Source: Pseudomonadota bacterium (GTDB lineage: Bacteria; Pseudomonadota; Gammaproteobacteria; Steroidobacterales; Woeseiaceae). From it: a stretch of DNA of 64,000 bases. Below the pieces are notes generated by a model. That model did not search any database. It saw nothing but the letters and a program-made list of their open reading frames with translations, and had not been told where the DNA came from. Shown piece after piece: positions 35,830 to 44,648 of this stretch. Position 1 is the stretch's first letter; every line of letters starts with the position of its first letter. The stretch covers positions 62,001 to 126,000 of the forward strand of contig JAQCAD010000003.1 of NCBI GenBank assembly GCA_027621915.1. The letters are read 5' to 3'. Made by a program: the position numbers and the translations under genes.

Positions 35830-36519
35830 TTAGTTCGACGCTTCTGATGCGATGATGGCAACAATGCTCTGGATGCGGTTTTTCATATACTGATAATCTT
35901 CCAGCACGTCGGCCTGGCGTACGGTGTAGATGCCCACCGCGTTCATGAATTCGTCGGAACCAGACCATTGGTCGACAGGGAAATCGCCTGCCACGGGAAT
36001 GCCTGCCTGACCCATGCGATGCCAACCGGCTAGTTGGCTAAACGTATTAGATGTAAAAAAGGTAATTTGAGTCTCTAACAACAGTTTCTCACTTGCCCGT
36101 ACATCTTCAAATGACCCGAAAAAATCTGCGAGTTCAATTTTCAATCGAGCATTCTGGAGAAGCTCGAGGTTTCCCGACGAAACTAACGCTTGGTATGCGC
36201 CAGGGCTCGCTGTGAAAACCTCGTAGAAAATAAGATGCCACAGCAATTCCCGAGCTAATTCAGGGTCTATTTCAGAGCCATCTTGCATGAAAGTTGAAAG
36301 TTTTCTGCCAGCGTCAACTCCGCGGTTCGCGGCGTTATATGAGGCATTGACTCGCTCCAGCATCGTATCGAAGTCGCGGCCCAGCGCTGCCACGTGCGAG
36401 TCTAGTTGGGCAGCTTGATTCCGTGAGTCAAGCCATGCGTCTGCAGAAAGGGCCAAAAGAATACTGACAACAATTAGGAGTCCTTCGCTGAACATGCGTA
36501 TCAACACAGGCCTATCCAT
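35830..36519 (-). CDS. DUF6090-like membrane-anchored protein
   Basis: A 229-residue protein with an N-terminal membrane segment (GLLIVVSILLALSADAW) and a mostly helical rest. It has the same plan as the protein at 6357-7103 (SILLAxxxDAxxDxR, then a long charged helix), including an internal SGNLELLQNARLKIELADFF that parallels ASGRLGDISNAEIRKAL there. The function of the family is unknown. It stands alone downstream of the intron on the opposite strand. Confidence 0.68.
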   Translation of the reverse strand: MDRPVLIRMFSEGLLIVVSILLALSADAWLDSRNQAAQLDSHVAALGRDFDTMLERVNASYNAANRGVDAGRKLSTFMQDGSEIDPELARELLWHLIFYEVFTASPGAYQALVSSGNLELLQNARLKIELADFFGSFEDVRASEKLLLETQITFFTSNTFSQLAGWHRMGQAGIPVAGDFPVDQWSGSDEFMNAVGIYTVRQADVLEDYQYMKNRIQSIVAIIASEASN

Positions 36520-36775
36520 TCATATCGCTCCCGATAAATCGTTGAGTCTTCACTTGGTAAATTGCCCACGCAGATCAATAGACAGACAGGTTGTTGGCAA
36601 AAGCGGAAGGTTTAGCCGAAGTCCGCTCTGGGTCATCAACTGCCTGCCAGCAGTTTATCACCTGGACGGCTGCTTACGAGAGCTTACCGGCCGCCTACTG
36701 ACAAGAGAGTTGCCGAGTGCTCAAAACTAGTCGGGCGATGAACCATGTTCATTCCGCAGCCGCAATCCCCGAGAA

Positions 36776-37081
36776 CTATTGAACTCCAAACGCCTTGTAA
36801 GCGCCGGTCACCTGCTCGGAGATCTCTTCAATCGTGCATGTGTTTATCTTATAGGTGATTGAGCGTTTGGCTTGTTCCAGTATTGTCAGGTGAACACTCT
36901 TTTCAGGGTAGTGCGGACTGTCCGCTGATTTCATCTGACTAACGCAGATGCCAAGGGCGAAGATGAGCTGAGCGCCCTTGTCGAGAACGTATTGTTCGTC
37001 CAACGGTTTGTGTTCTAGGGCCATCAGGATTTCTTGGAACATCTCCCTAACCTCGGAGTAACTTATTATTCTCGCCTTCAC
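36776..37081 (-). CDS. Hypothetical protein
   Basis: A 101-residue soluble, helix-rich protein (MFQEILMALEHKPLDEQYV; SITYKINTCTIEEISEQVTG). No signal peptide and no family recognised. It sits in a sparse stretch after the intron with weaker codon quality than the core genes; the frame is clean with an ATG but no strong ribosome site. Confidence 0.45.
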   Translation of the reverse strand: MKARIISYSEVREMFQEILMALEHKPLDEQYVLDKGAQLIFALGICVSQMKSADSPHYPEKSVHLTILEQAKRSITYKINTCTIEEISEQVTGAYKAFGVQ

Positions 37082-37193
37082 TTTTCCGTCACTTTGGCAG
37101 GTTCAACGCAATAGCAGCTTACTCGAACCAGCCATACTATTCCGAACTCAAATTAGAGCGGAATCCAACGTCGGCTCTTGAGAAGCAGTCAGC

Positions 37194-37478
37194 TTAGACG
37201 AACGCCTTGATCTGTGCCGACCACCAGTCGCCAACCAGATCAACGGCCTGAAAATCGGCAAACTCTCCAGCGGAGTCAATGACACTATGCTCGTCAATCC
37301 GCAACATCGCGGCACGATGCGATGGGGCTCTGTACCAATACCAGCCCGGGTTATTTGGTGTTTCTGATGTCCAGTGAGGGGATTTGAGCATGAGCTTGAT
37401 TCTACTCCGAATTCGTTCCCGCAACCGTCGGAGGAAAAATCTCATGGATTCCATCTGGATTTTATGGGTGAAAGTCAT
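37194..37478 (-). CDS. Hypothetical protein with PGWYWYR motif
   Basis: A 94-residue protein: a basic N-terminus (FFLRRLRERIRSRIKLMLK), then PNNPGWYWYR and a short acidic domain ending VGDWWSAQIKAFV. The Trp-rich PGWYWYR turn recurs in small phage or plasmid-type proteins of unknown function. The start may instead be one of the two later Met codons (residues 9 or 12). No neighbour explains it. Confidence 0.42.
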   Translation of the reverse strand: MTFTHKIQMESMRFFLRRLRERIRSRIKLMLKSPHWTSETPNNPGWYWYRAPSHRAAMLRIDEHSVIDSAGEFADFQAVDLVGDWWSAQIKAFV

Positions 37479-37745
37479 ACTGTGGCCCGATTCTCACCCC
37501 AAAAAAACGTAACATGGTTTCATGCACTTACCGCATAGATCGCTGTTTTGCCATGCTGTAGCCCATTAATACCAACAGTTTGAAACGCGATTTTACGAAC
37601 GCTTGGATCCAAACGTCCGCTTTACCCGAAATCGATCAGTTAGGCTAGTTTCAGAGCTGATGACCGCCAGTGACCGAATTGGAGGAATCTGGCATTGTGC
37701 GACTGGCAATCGAACCAATGCTGCCACTAGCTGGGAGATATTGTC

Positions 37746-38852
37746 ATGACGCAAATGGAAACCGATAAAACATCGAGAAGGACTTTCATGAAAAAGAGTG
37801 CTGCACTTGGCATTGGTATTTCTGCCACGCCGATTTCCACTGTCGGGCAACAGCCTGACGAACACGGACACGACGAACGTGGTGTATTGAGCGAGAAAAG
37901 CCAGGCGCTTTTGAAACGCTTCAATTTGAAGTATCCGATTTTCCAGGCTGCGCCGGGCGGAGAAGAACTGGCTGTGGCGGTTGCAAACAGCGGTGGTATG
38001 GGCGCGATTTCGTTGTCATGGGACGCTCCGGAACTCGCCGTCGATGTTGTGACGAGGCTTAGAAAAGCGACCAAGGGAAATTTCTACGCGAACTATGTAC
38101 TGCATTTTGAGCCGAATTCTCTGGACCAGGTACTTGAGGCGGGTTGCCCGAACGTTCAGTTTTCCTGGGGGATACCCGGCAAAAATGTCGTTGCCAAAAT
38201 TCGCAATGCCGGCGCGGGACTCGGCATCCAGGTGTCGAGCAGGCAGAATGCCGAGCGAGCGCTGGAGCGTGAACCGGATTTCCTGATCTGCCAGGGACTG
38301 GAGGCGGGCGGACATGTTCAGGCCACGTCGTTACTGTTTCCGACGCTGCAAGCAGTGCTTGAGTTAGCTGGTGACGTTCCTGTCCTGGCAGCGGGAGGAA
38401 TCTCAACGGGACACGACATCAGGAACGCGCTCAATGCCGGGGCATCAGGCGTTATCCTCGGCACGCGATTAATGGCTACTGTGGAAAGCGATGCACACGA
38501 CGTATACAAGAGCAGCCTCATCGACGCGGGGGAAGACAGCACCGTGTACACGATTTGCTTTAATCGCGACTGGAATGCCACGCACCGGGTGCTGAGAAAC
38601 AAAACGTTCCTCGACTGGGAAGCCGACGGGTGTCCGGATACCGGAAACAAGCCAGGCGAAGATGACGTGGTGGCGAATCATCCTGATTTGGGACCGGCCT
38701 TAAGGTACGAAACCGTGCCGCCCTTGCAAGGACATGAAGGGGCACTGGACGAAATGGCCATGTATGCGGGGCAGGGCGTCGACAAAATTTACGACCTTCC
38801 GTCGGCGCGTGAGCTGATCACCAGGCTCTGGAAAGAATTTGAAAATACGTAA
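37746..38852 (+). CDS. Tat-exported nitronate monooxygenase-like flavoprotein
   Basis: A 368-residue FMN-binding TIM-barrel protein of the nitronate monooxygenase (2-nitropropane dioxygenase) family. The catalytic His lies in QGLEAGGHV and the phosphate-binding part in VPVLAAGGISTGHDI and ASGVILGTRLMATVES. The N-terminus carries a twin-arginine signal, SRRTFMKKSAALGIG, so the flavoprotein should leave the cytoplasm folded. The family oxidises nitronates or related compounds with O2. An ornithine cyclodeaminase-family gene follows 77 bp later on the same strand. Confidence 0.85.
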   Translation: MTQMETDKTSRRTFMKKSAALGIGISATPISTVGQQPDEHGHDERGVLSEKSQALLKRFNLKYPIFQAAPGGEELAVAVANSGGMGAISLSWDAPELAVDVVTRLRKATKGNFYANYVLHFEPNSLDQVLEAGCPNVQFSWGIPGKNVVAKIRNAGAGLGIQVSSRQNAERALEREPDFLICQGLEAGGHVQATSLLFPTLQAVLELAGDVPVLAAGGISTGHDIRNALNAGASGVILGTRLMATVESDAHDVYKSSLIDAGEDSTVYTICFNRDWNATHRVLRNKTFLDWEADGCPDTGNKPGEDDVVANHPDLGPALRYETVPPLQGHEGALDEMAMYAGQGVDKIYDLPSARELITRLWKEFENT

Positions 38853-38929
38853 GTCGGCGATGGAGAATAGGGCTGAGACAGGCTAGTCAGTTTCCGTATT
38901 TTTCCTGCGGTCCAAATAGGAAAACAACG

Positions 38930-39922
38930 ATGACGAACTTAGACAAAAGCGCGGCCGAGATCCGCAAAGGCGACTTGCCGGTCATGTGCATTAGTGAATC
39001 GGAAGTCATGGGGCTTCTTGACCCCAATGAACTGATCCTGGGACTGGCAAGGGGATTCATTGCGCTCTCGGAGGGCAAGGTGCAGTCGCCGAATCGACCC
39101 GAAATCTGCATACCCGGAAAAGGTTTTTCACTGGCGATGTCCGCGTGGATGGCAGGAATGAATATCGCGGTGAAAGTTGTCAACGTCTACGAGGGCAATC
39201 CGGCAATCGATCTTCCAAACCATCTTGCGACAATTACGCTTTACGATCCTGACACCGGAAAATTGCTGTGCGTGATGGATGGCACGCATATCACCGCGAT
39301 CAGAACTGCGGCTTCTGCCATCGTATCCGTGAAGGCGCTGGCGAAAGACGATGCCAGGGTGGCGACAATTGTGGGTGCGGGTGTCCAGGGAAGAGAGCAT
39401 CTTCAGCTCTTGCCACTGGTTCGAGACTTTGACCTGATACAAATCGCTTCACTACGCTACGAAGACGCAGAAAAACTTGCAGCCCGGCATCCCAAGGCGA
39501 AAGCGGTCAGGGACATTGAAAAGGCGGTTCGCTCGTCAGACGTGGTTTGTCTCAGCACTCATTCTTACGACCCGGTTATTCAGGCGTGCTGGGTACGAAG
39601 CGGGACGCATGTCAGCTCGGTTGGATACGCGCCGCCGTCCGGTGAGCTGCCGGTTGAACTTGCCAGAGATCATTCGCTGTTCGTTGAAACACTGGATGCA
39701 TTCGAGGCCCCACCGGTTGGATGCGGCGAGCTGTCCGGCATCGATCCCGGCAGGGCAACGCAGTTGGGAGACGTGCTGTCTCGTGCCAGACCCGGACGAA
39801 TTTCGGATGATCAGATTACAGTTTACAAGGCGATGGGTGTGGCGATGGAAGACATGGTCGCGGCCAACATCACCTACGACGAGGCGGTAAGAATGGGCGC
39901 TGGACGCAACGTATTGCTGTAA
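38930..39922 (+). CDS. Ornithine cyclodeaminase/mu-crystallin family NAD(P) enzyme
   Basis: A 330-residue protein. The Rossmann motif is IVGAGVQGREHLQLL, and the substrate-side motif is DGTHITAIRTAA. The family includes ornithine cyclodeaminase, alanine dehydrogenase and ketimine reductase; these act on amino acids or cyclic imines with NAD(P). The substrate cannot be chosen from sequence. It has no signal peptide. A GGAAAACAACG leader precedes the ATG. Its neighbour is an exported flavoprotein, so any joint pathway would cross the membrane. Confidence 0.88.
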   Translation: MTNLDKSAAEIRKGDLPVMCISESEVMGLLDPNELILGLARGFIALSEGKVQSPNRPEICIPGKGFSLAMSAWMAGMNIAVKVVNVYEGNPAIDLPNHLATITLYDPDTGKLLCVMDGTHITAIRTAASAIVSVKALAKDDARVATIVGAGVQGREHLQLLPLVRDFDLIQIASLRYEDAEKLAARHPKAKAVRDIEKAVRSSDVVCLSTHSYDPVIQACWVRSGTHVSSVGYAPPSGELPVELARDHSLFVETLDAFEAPPVGCGELSGIDPGRATQLGDVLSRARPGRISDDQITVYKAMGVAMEDMVAANITYDEAVRMGAGRNVLL

Positions 39923-40102
39923 CGTTCATTGCGCGACCAAATCGGGCACGGGACTATGCTTGAATTTTCGGCGCGTTCTTTGCCTTCAAGCTTTGTTGAA
40001 GCGTCTTCGAATCGAAGCGATGAAAATGTTCTTTGCGATGGAGATTAATAAAGCACGGTCATAACGTCGATTTCAGATCGCGTCTGTTCTCAAAAAGACC
40101 GA

Positions 40103-40639
40103 CTAGCGAAGCGCATCAAGTAGCTTTTTTCGGTCCTGCAGATATTTTTTCTGGGTGATTTCTTCCCGACCCAATTTTGATTCCAGATCCTGCAACGCGA
40201 TGAGCGCGGTTGTGTCTGTCATATCAGGATCGCCGGTTGGCCCGCTCGGACAATTGTCGCGCTGCTTATATTCCAGAAGTTGTTCCATCCGAAGTCCGGC
40301 TGCAGCGGCGGCCTCAATATATGTCTTGGTCGCTTTGGACACTGACGTGCTTCTCATAATGCCGAACAGGACTCCACTGACGGGGTCCGAAACCACATCC
40401 AATGCCGTACTAGCATAGGCGCCGCCGATGACCTCGCCATGTTCTTCAAACACGGCGTCGCGAATAGCATTCGCTTTTAACAGTTCGTCATCAAACGCCG
40501 GACAATCGAGATCTGCATCGGACTCGAGCGTTTGTTCGAGCACGGGATAAACCGAGAGTGGCTGCGAGCTACAGCCGACCAGGATTGCCAACAGCATTAG
40601 TGGCAAGAGAAACCTGCACTGTTCCCTTTTAGATTCCAC
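40103..40639 (-). CDS. Lipoprotein, hypothetical
   Basis: A 178-residue protein with a lipoprotein signal (LLPLMLLAILVGCSS, lipid Cys near residue 23). The mature part has DCPAFDDELLKANAIRDAVF, a glycine/alanine segment (VIGGAYASTALDVV), and a charged coiled end (LGREEITQKKYLQDRKKLLD). No family recognised. Its start overlaps the end of the next upstream gene (40629-41036) by 11 bp, so the two are probably one unit. Confidence 0.62.
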   Translation of the reverse strand: MESKREQCRFLLPLMLLAILVGCSSQPLSVYPVLEQTLESDADLDCPAFDDELLKANAIRDAVFEEHGEVIGGAYASTALDVVSDPVSGVLFGIMRSTSVSKATKTYIEAAAAAGLRMEQLLEYKQRDNCPSGPTGDPDMTDTTALIALQDLESKLGREEITQKKYLQDRKKLLDALR

Positions 40640-41036
40640 TCGGAAATCCGAATCCGGCTTTTGAAAATTCCTTTACAAAAACCACGCCAGCCGCAATGAC
40701 AAGTGCGACAGCTGTCACGTGACCTTCCGGAGAGCCGCTCACGCGTTTTTCCACAAATGCCATATCTGCGTAACGAATGTCACGGTTCTTTCCAATGAGG
40801 GATTCTTCCATGATTTCGGTCACTTTGAACGTTGGTCGGTCGCCATATTTTGTCAGGACCCGGACCGTATCGCCGATTGCGATCGATACGTTTACAGGTG
40901 ATTCATCCGTATTCGAAACCGGCATCATGACCGGCGCACAAGCAGAATTAAAAACCACGCCGACGACAACCAGCAGCACCCCTACTCGTTTTCTGATTGC
41001 GTGCTGCAGTCTCTTTCTCGTTATTTGCAGGCCCAT
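40629..41036 (-). CDS. Lipoprotein-like hypothetical protein
   Basis: A 135-residue protein with a hydrophobic leader ending in a lipobox (VVVGVVFNSACAP). The mature part has a short beta domain (VNVSIAIGDTVRVLTKYGDR, FKVTEIMEESLIGKNRDIRY) and a C-terminal hydrophobic stretch (VTAVALVIAAGVVFVKEF). The first domain resembles small SH3-like barrels that read GDTVRV. It overlaps the broken TPR gene at one end and the lipoprotein gene at the other. Confidence 0.55.
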   Translation of the reverse strand: MGLQITRKRLQHAIRKRVGVLLVVVGVVFNSACAPVMMPVSNTDESPVNVSIAIGDTVRVLTKYGDRPTFKVTEIMEESLIGKNRDIRYADMAFVEKRVSGSPEGHVTAVALVIAAGVVFVKEFSKAGFGFPSGI

Positions 41037-42391
41037 TTGTCGCCCATTTTATCGCAGAAGTCTGGTGGCCCGCGCTGCTCCCAAAGTTCGACGAGGCCAA
41101 GCGAGCTGGCAACTTCGAGGTACTTCGGATGTGCTGTAAAACCGAGTCGTGAAAATATCGTGCCGGCGTATATGAGGGTATCCGCGTCCGTCCAAGTTGA
41201 ATCAACGTCGATGTCCAGGATCAACTCGAAGTATCGATCATAGAAACCGAAAGCCAGGTACCACATGGTCAGGGTTCGCTGCCGGTCATACGCCTCCTCT
41301 TCGGGCATGGAAGCGACGATCTGCGGGATACGAGCGTCAAGATACGCCTGCCCGGATTCGGGATTGCGTGCGCCGCTCACCAGATCCCTGACCCAGGTTG
41401 TGTCGGGATAATGATACTGCTTAAGCCACGCTTCAAAATGAGCGATGGCAATGTCGTCTTTCTCGTCCACCAGGTTCATCGCGCCAATTACCCACTTCGC
41501 GGCGGTGCTACCCAACTGGTCGGCGAGTTCCAGTGACGCGATTGCCTCGTTCGTGCGCCCCACAGCGAAGAGTGCTTCTGACAGACGATTATTAGCCGCC
41601 GGCGACAAAGGTTCGAGTTCGACATATCGCTCGGTAACTGACAGGGCCTCTTGCAAGTAACCGGCTTTCAACAAGTCCCAGGCCAGTATGCGCAGAGGCT
41701 CGGAGCTACCGGATTGTTGGTGAACCGCACGCTCAAACGCATTGATTTCTCCGAGCAACGACCATGTCTCGATGTTTCCTGACTGGTACATCGCTTGCGC
41801 CAGGACAAGGTCAGGATCAATGGCAAGCGCCTTGGCGGCGGCCTCACCCATGAGCTTTTGTCCTTCTGCTGCTTGGACGGCCGATCGGCCAAGCCACCAG
41901 TAGCTAAAAGCCAGCGACTCATTCGCTTCTGCAAAGTTCGGGTCGAGCTCGATCGCGTGCTGAAAGAGTTCTATGGCATTGCGGTACTCGAAAACGTTTA
42001 ACGAAGCTCGGCCTTTCAGAAACAGCGCATAGGCTTCGGGCTTATCGGTGGGTCGCCCGCGAGTAGGATTCGCGCTGACGTGTATTTGCAATGCATCGAT
42101 TATGGCAGCCGCAACATCGTCCTGAACTGCAAAGATATCGGTGATTGTCCGGTCATAGGTTTCCGACCAGATATGGGAGGCATCCGAGCTGTCAATCAAT
42201 TGCGCGGTAATGCGTACCTTGTCGCCTGACTTTCGCACTGAACCTTCGAGCAGCGTCGTAACGCCGAGCGATTGACCAATAATTCGGAGGTCCTCATTTT
42301 CTCCCTTGAATGCAAACGAAGACGTTCGGCCGATCACCTTCAACTCCGGTATTTTCGCCAGCAGGTAAGGAATGTCCCTGCATTCGTCAGA
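41021..42391 (-). pseudogene. FlgO-like/TPR protein, 5'-truncated
   Basis: The open frame runs from just after an in-frame TAA at 42392-42394. It begins within a conserved domain (YLLAKIPELKVIGRTSSFAF, ENEDLRIIGQSLGV, LLEGSVRKSGDKVRITAQLI), the FlgO/TolB-N domain usually preceded by a winged helix or cyclase and a membrane segment. TPR repeats follow. The N-terminal domain is missing, and no ATG with a ribosome site fits; the first start-like codon is a TTG at 42343 inside the domain. I call it a truncated gene. The remaining 440 codons are otherwise intact, so truncation may be recent. Confidence 0.75.
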
Positions 42392-42575
42392 TTACTTCGT
42401 CGGCTGCGGCTCCTCGCAAAGACGACTGCTGGATTTTTTAGATTTCTCGCGTCCGTGTTGCACCCGAAAGCAGACATTCAGCTATTATGCGTATCAATGA
42501 TTACCGCTGACTGTAGAGCAAATCGATGAGTGACCGGAGCCAACGCTGCCAGTCGGCCAAATGGAGAAGGTAATA

Positions 42576-43487
42576 ATGACAAGTACAGACATAGCCTATC
42601 CGAAGAAAACGCGCGAACTGCATAACATGATGATGGACTCCGACCGCTGGGACGGCGTCAAAATGCGCGACGGCGATATCGTCATCGATACGTGGGCCAA
42701 ATCCGGGACCACGTGGACGCAGCAGATCGTTTCTCAATTGATATTCAATGGCGCTGAAAATCTGCCGGCGATGGACATTGCACCATAAGTAGACATGCGC
42801 GTCATACCCCTGGACGACATGATGGCGGGCATCGAGGCACAGACGCATCGCCGTTTTCTAAAATCTCATTTGCCGGCTGACGCGCTGACCATCTCACCTA
42901 AAGCCAAGTACGTTTTCCTGGCTCGTGACGCGAAGGATGTCGTCTGGAGCTGGTACAACCACTTGATGCATACGACGCCGCAATTCTTCGACATGATCAA
43001 CAGCGTGCCAGGTCGTGTCGGTCCGCCGCTTGAGCCGCCTGCCGGCGACGTCCGCGAATTCTTTCATAGCTGGCTCGACGACGATGGACTGCACGACTGG
43101 TCTTACTGGTCGCATATTCAGTCCTGGTGGGATATCCGCGACGTACCGAATGTCCGACTTTTTCACTACAACAGCCTCAAAGCGGACATGGAGGGTGAAA
43201 TTCGCCGCATGGCAGCATTCCTCGAAATAGAAATTGACGAGGAGCGTTGGCCAGACATCGTGGAGCATTGCACGTTCGACTATATGAAAAATAATGCCGC
43301 TACGCTTTCTCCGATGTTCAATGACTTATTCAAAGGCGGGCTCCAGAACTTCGTATACAAAGGAACGAATGGTCGCTGGCGTGACACGTTGACGCCCGAA
43401 GATCTCCAGAAATACGAAAACGTTGTGAGCGAAAGACTCACGCCGGATTGTGCCCATTGGCACGCGACCGGGGAAGTTTTGAGCTAA
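42576..43487 (+). pseudogene. PAPS-dependent sulfotransferase with one in-frame TAA
   Basis: The frame is continuous from the ATG at 42576 to 43487 except for one TAA at 42786-42788. The part before it has the 5'-phosphosulfate loop (WAKSGTTWTQQIV). The part after has the 3'-phosphate motif (VFLARDAKDVVWSWYNH) and the C-terminal KGTNGRWRD loop. Both parts are well preserved, and without the stop it would be a full-length protein of 303 residues. The stop falls where relatives have an aromatic residue after the Pro of xPW. A recent nonsense mutation is most likely; sequencing error or readthrough are possible. Confidence 0.85.
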
Positions 43488-43491
43488 GGAG

Positions 43492-43613
43492 CCTCTGATT
43501 AATTCGTCATTGCAAGGAACGAAGTGACGAAGCAGTCTTTAAGCCATTGAATACAATGTAAGAGATTGCGTCGTTGCGCTCGCAACGACTTAGGATTTCG
43601 AACTAATCAGAGG
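43492..43613. repeat. MITE-like inverted-repeat element
   Basis: Terminal inverted repeats CCTCTGATTAATTCG (43492-43506) and CGAACTAATCAGAGG (43599-43613), with one mismatch. Inside, CATTGCAAGGAACGAAGTGA pairs in part with TCGTTGCGCTCGCAACGA, giving a long imperfect hairpin. The internal sequence is like the GCGAAGCGACGAAGCA repeats common in proteobacteria. No coding capacity. It lies 5 bp after the sulfotransferase stop. Confidence 0.8.
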
Positions 43614-43617
43614 ATAC

Positions 43618-44400
43618 CTAGTACAGAACGAGCTTGATGCCGACGATCGACAGAATGACAGCAATGGCAATCCGTAACATTGCCTCAGGAACCATCGTAC
43701 TGAGCTTCGAGCCGACGATAATGCCTGGCACGGATCCGAGCAGAAGTTTTCCAAGTAAAAGGAAGTCGACATTTCCCATCAAGAGGTGGCCAGTTCCAGC
43801 GACAATCGTCAACGGAATCGCGTGCACGATGTCCGTTCCGACGAGGCGCGCAGGACTCAACCGAAAGGGATACAGAAACACGAGCATAACGATTCCCAGT
43901 GCGCCGCCGCCAACAGACGTAAGGGTGACCAGGACGCCCAAAATACTCCCGGCCAAAACGGTCAACATCGGCTGTGTGCGCTTGAACCCATCGGGCGCCT
44001 GCGTCCGAAGCAGGGCACCTAAAGCGTGAGTCTTGCTCCTGAACAGGATGGCGAAAGCGGTGAGTACAAGCACGAAGCCAAGTGCCGTCAAAAGCAATCC
44101 CTGTTTGACCTGGCTGATGCCTGCGTAATGTAGCCACGCCAGCGTAACCAGGGATGTCGGCAGACTGCCGAGACACAGACGCCGAAACACTTCCCAGTCC
44201 ACGCTGCCATGTCGCTGATGCATGAAACCGCCAACAGACTTGGTCAGCGCGGCGAACCACAGATCAGTGCCGACGGCTAACGCAGGTGACACGCCGAACA
44301 TCAAAACGAGAATCGGCGTCATAAGCGCGCCGCCACCGACGCCGGTCATGCCGACGATCGCGCCGACAAAGAACCCGGCTAAGGTATGTATCCAGTCCAC
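43618..44400 (-). CDS. TauE/SafE family membrane exporter
   Basis: A 260-residue protein with about eight membrane helices in two inverted halves. The repeated signatures are GMTGVGGGALMTPILVLMFG near the N-terminus and LTSVGGGALGIVMLVFLY in the second half. The family exports sulfite or sulfonates or other organic anions. The start is GTG at 44400. The broken sulfotransferase nearby gives a sulfur theme, but a link is only a suggestion. Confidence 0.87.
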   Translation of the reverse strand: MDWIHTLAGFFVGAIVGMTGVGGGALMTPILVLMFGVSPALAVGTDLWFAALTKSVGGFMHQRHGSVDWEVFRRLCLGSLPTSLVTLAWLHYAGISQVKQGLLLTALGFVLVLTAFAILFRSKTHALGALLRTQAPDGFKRTQPMLTVLAGSILGVLVTLTSVGGGALGIVMLVFLYPFRLSPARLVGTDIVHAIPLTIVAGTGHLLMGNVDFLLLGKLLLGSVPGIIVGSKLSTMVPEAMLRIAIAVILSIVGIKLVLY

Positions 44401-44648
44401 AGTGATTTGCAGGGTCTCGCTAGGGTGTGCAGGTTACTAAGTGAGCGGGTGGGGCGGCGTAAGAATATTCGTGCCCGGGGCGAAAATACACAATTAGTTT
44501 CACGAAAGTGCCTGGGCCCTTACCGATACAGAATTTTGCGCAGGTGGTCATTGTCTGTACTTTACTAAATCCACAAAACGCTCGGCGCACATCGCGATAT
44601 TCGGGGCTCGGTATGGACATCCTGATCGTTATGGTTTCTAGTACGCAA

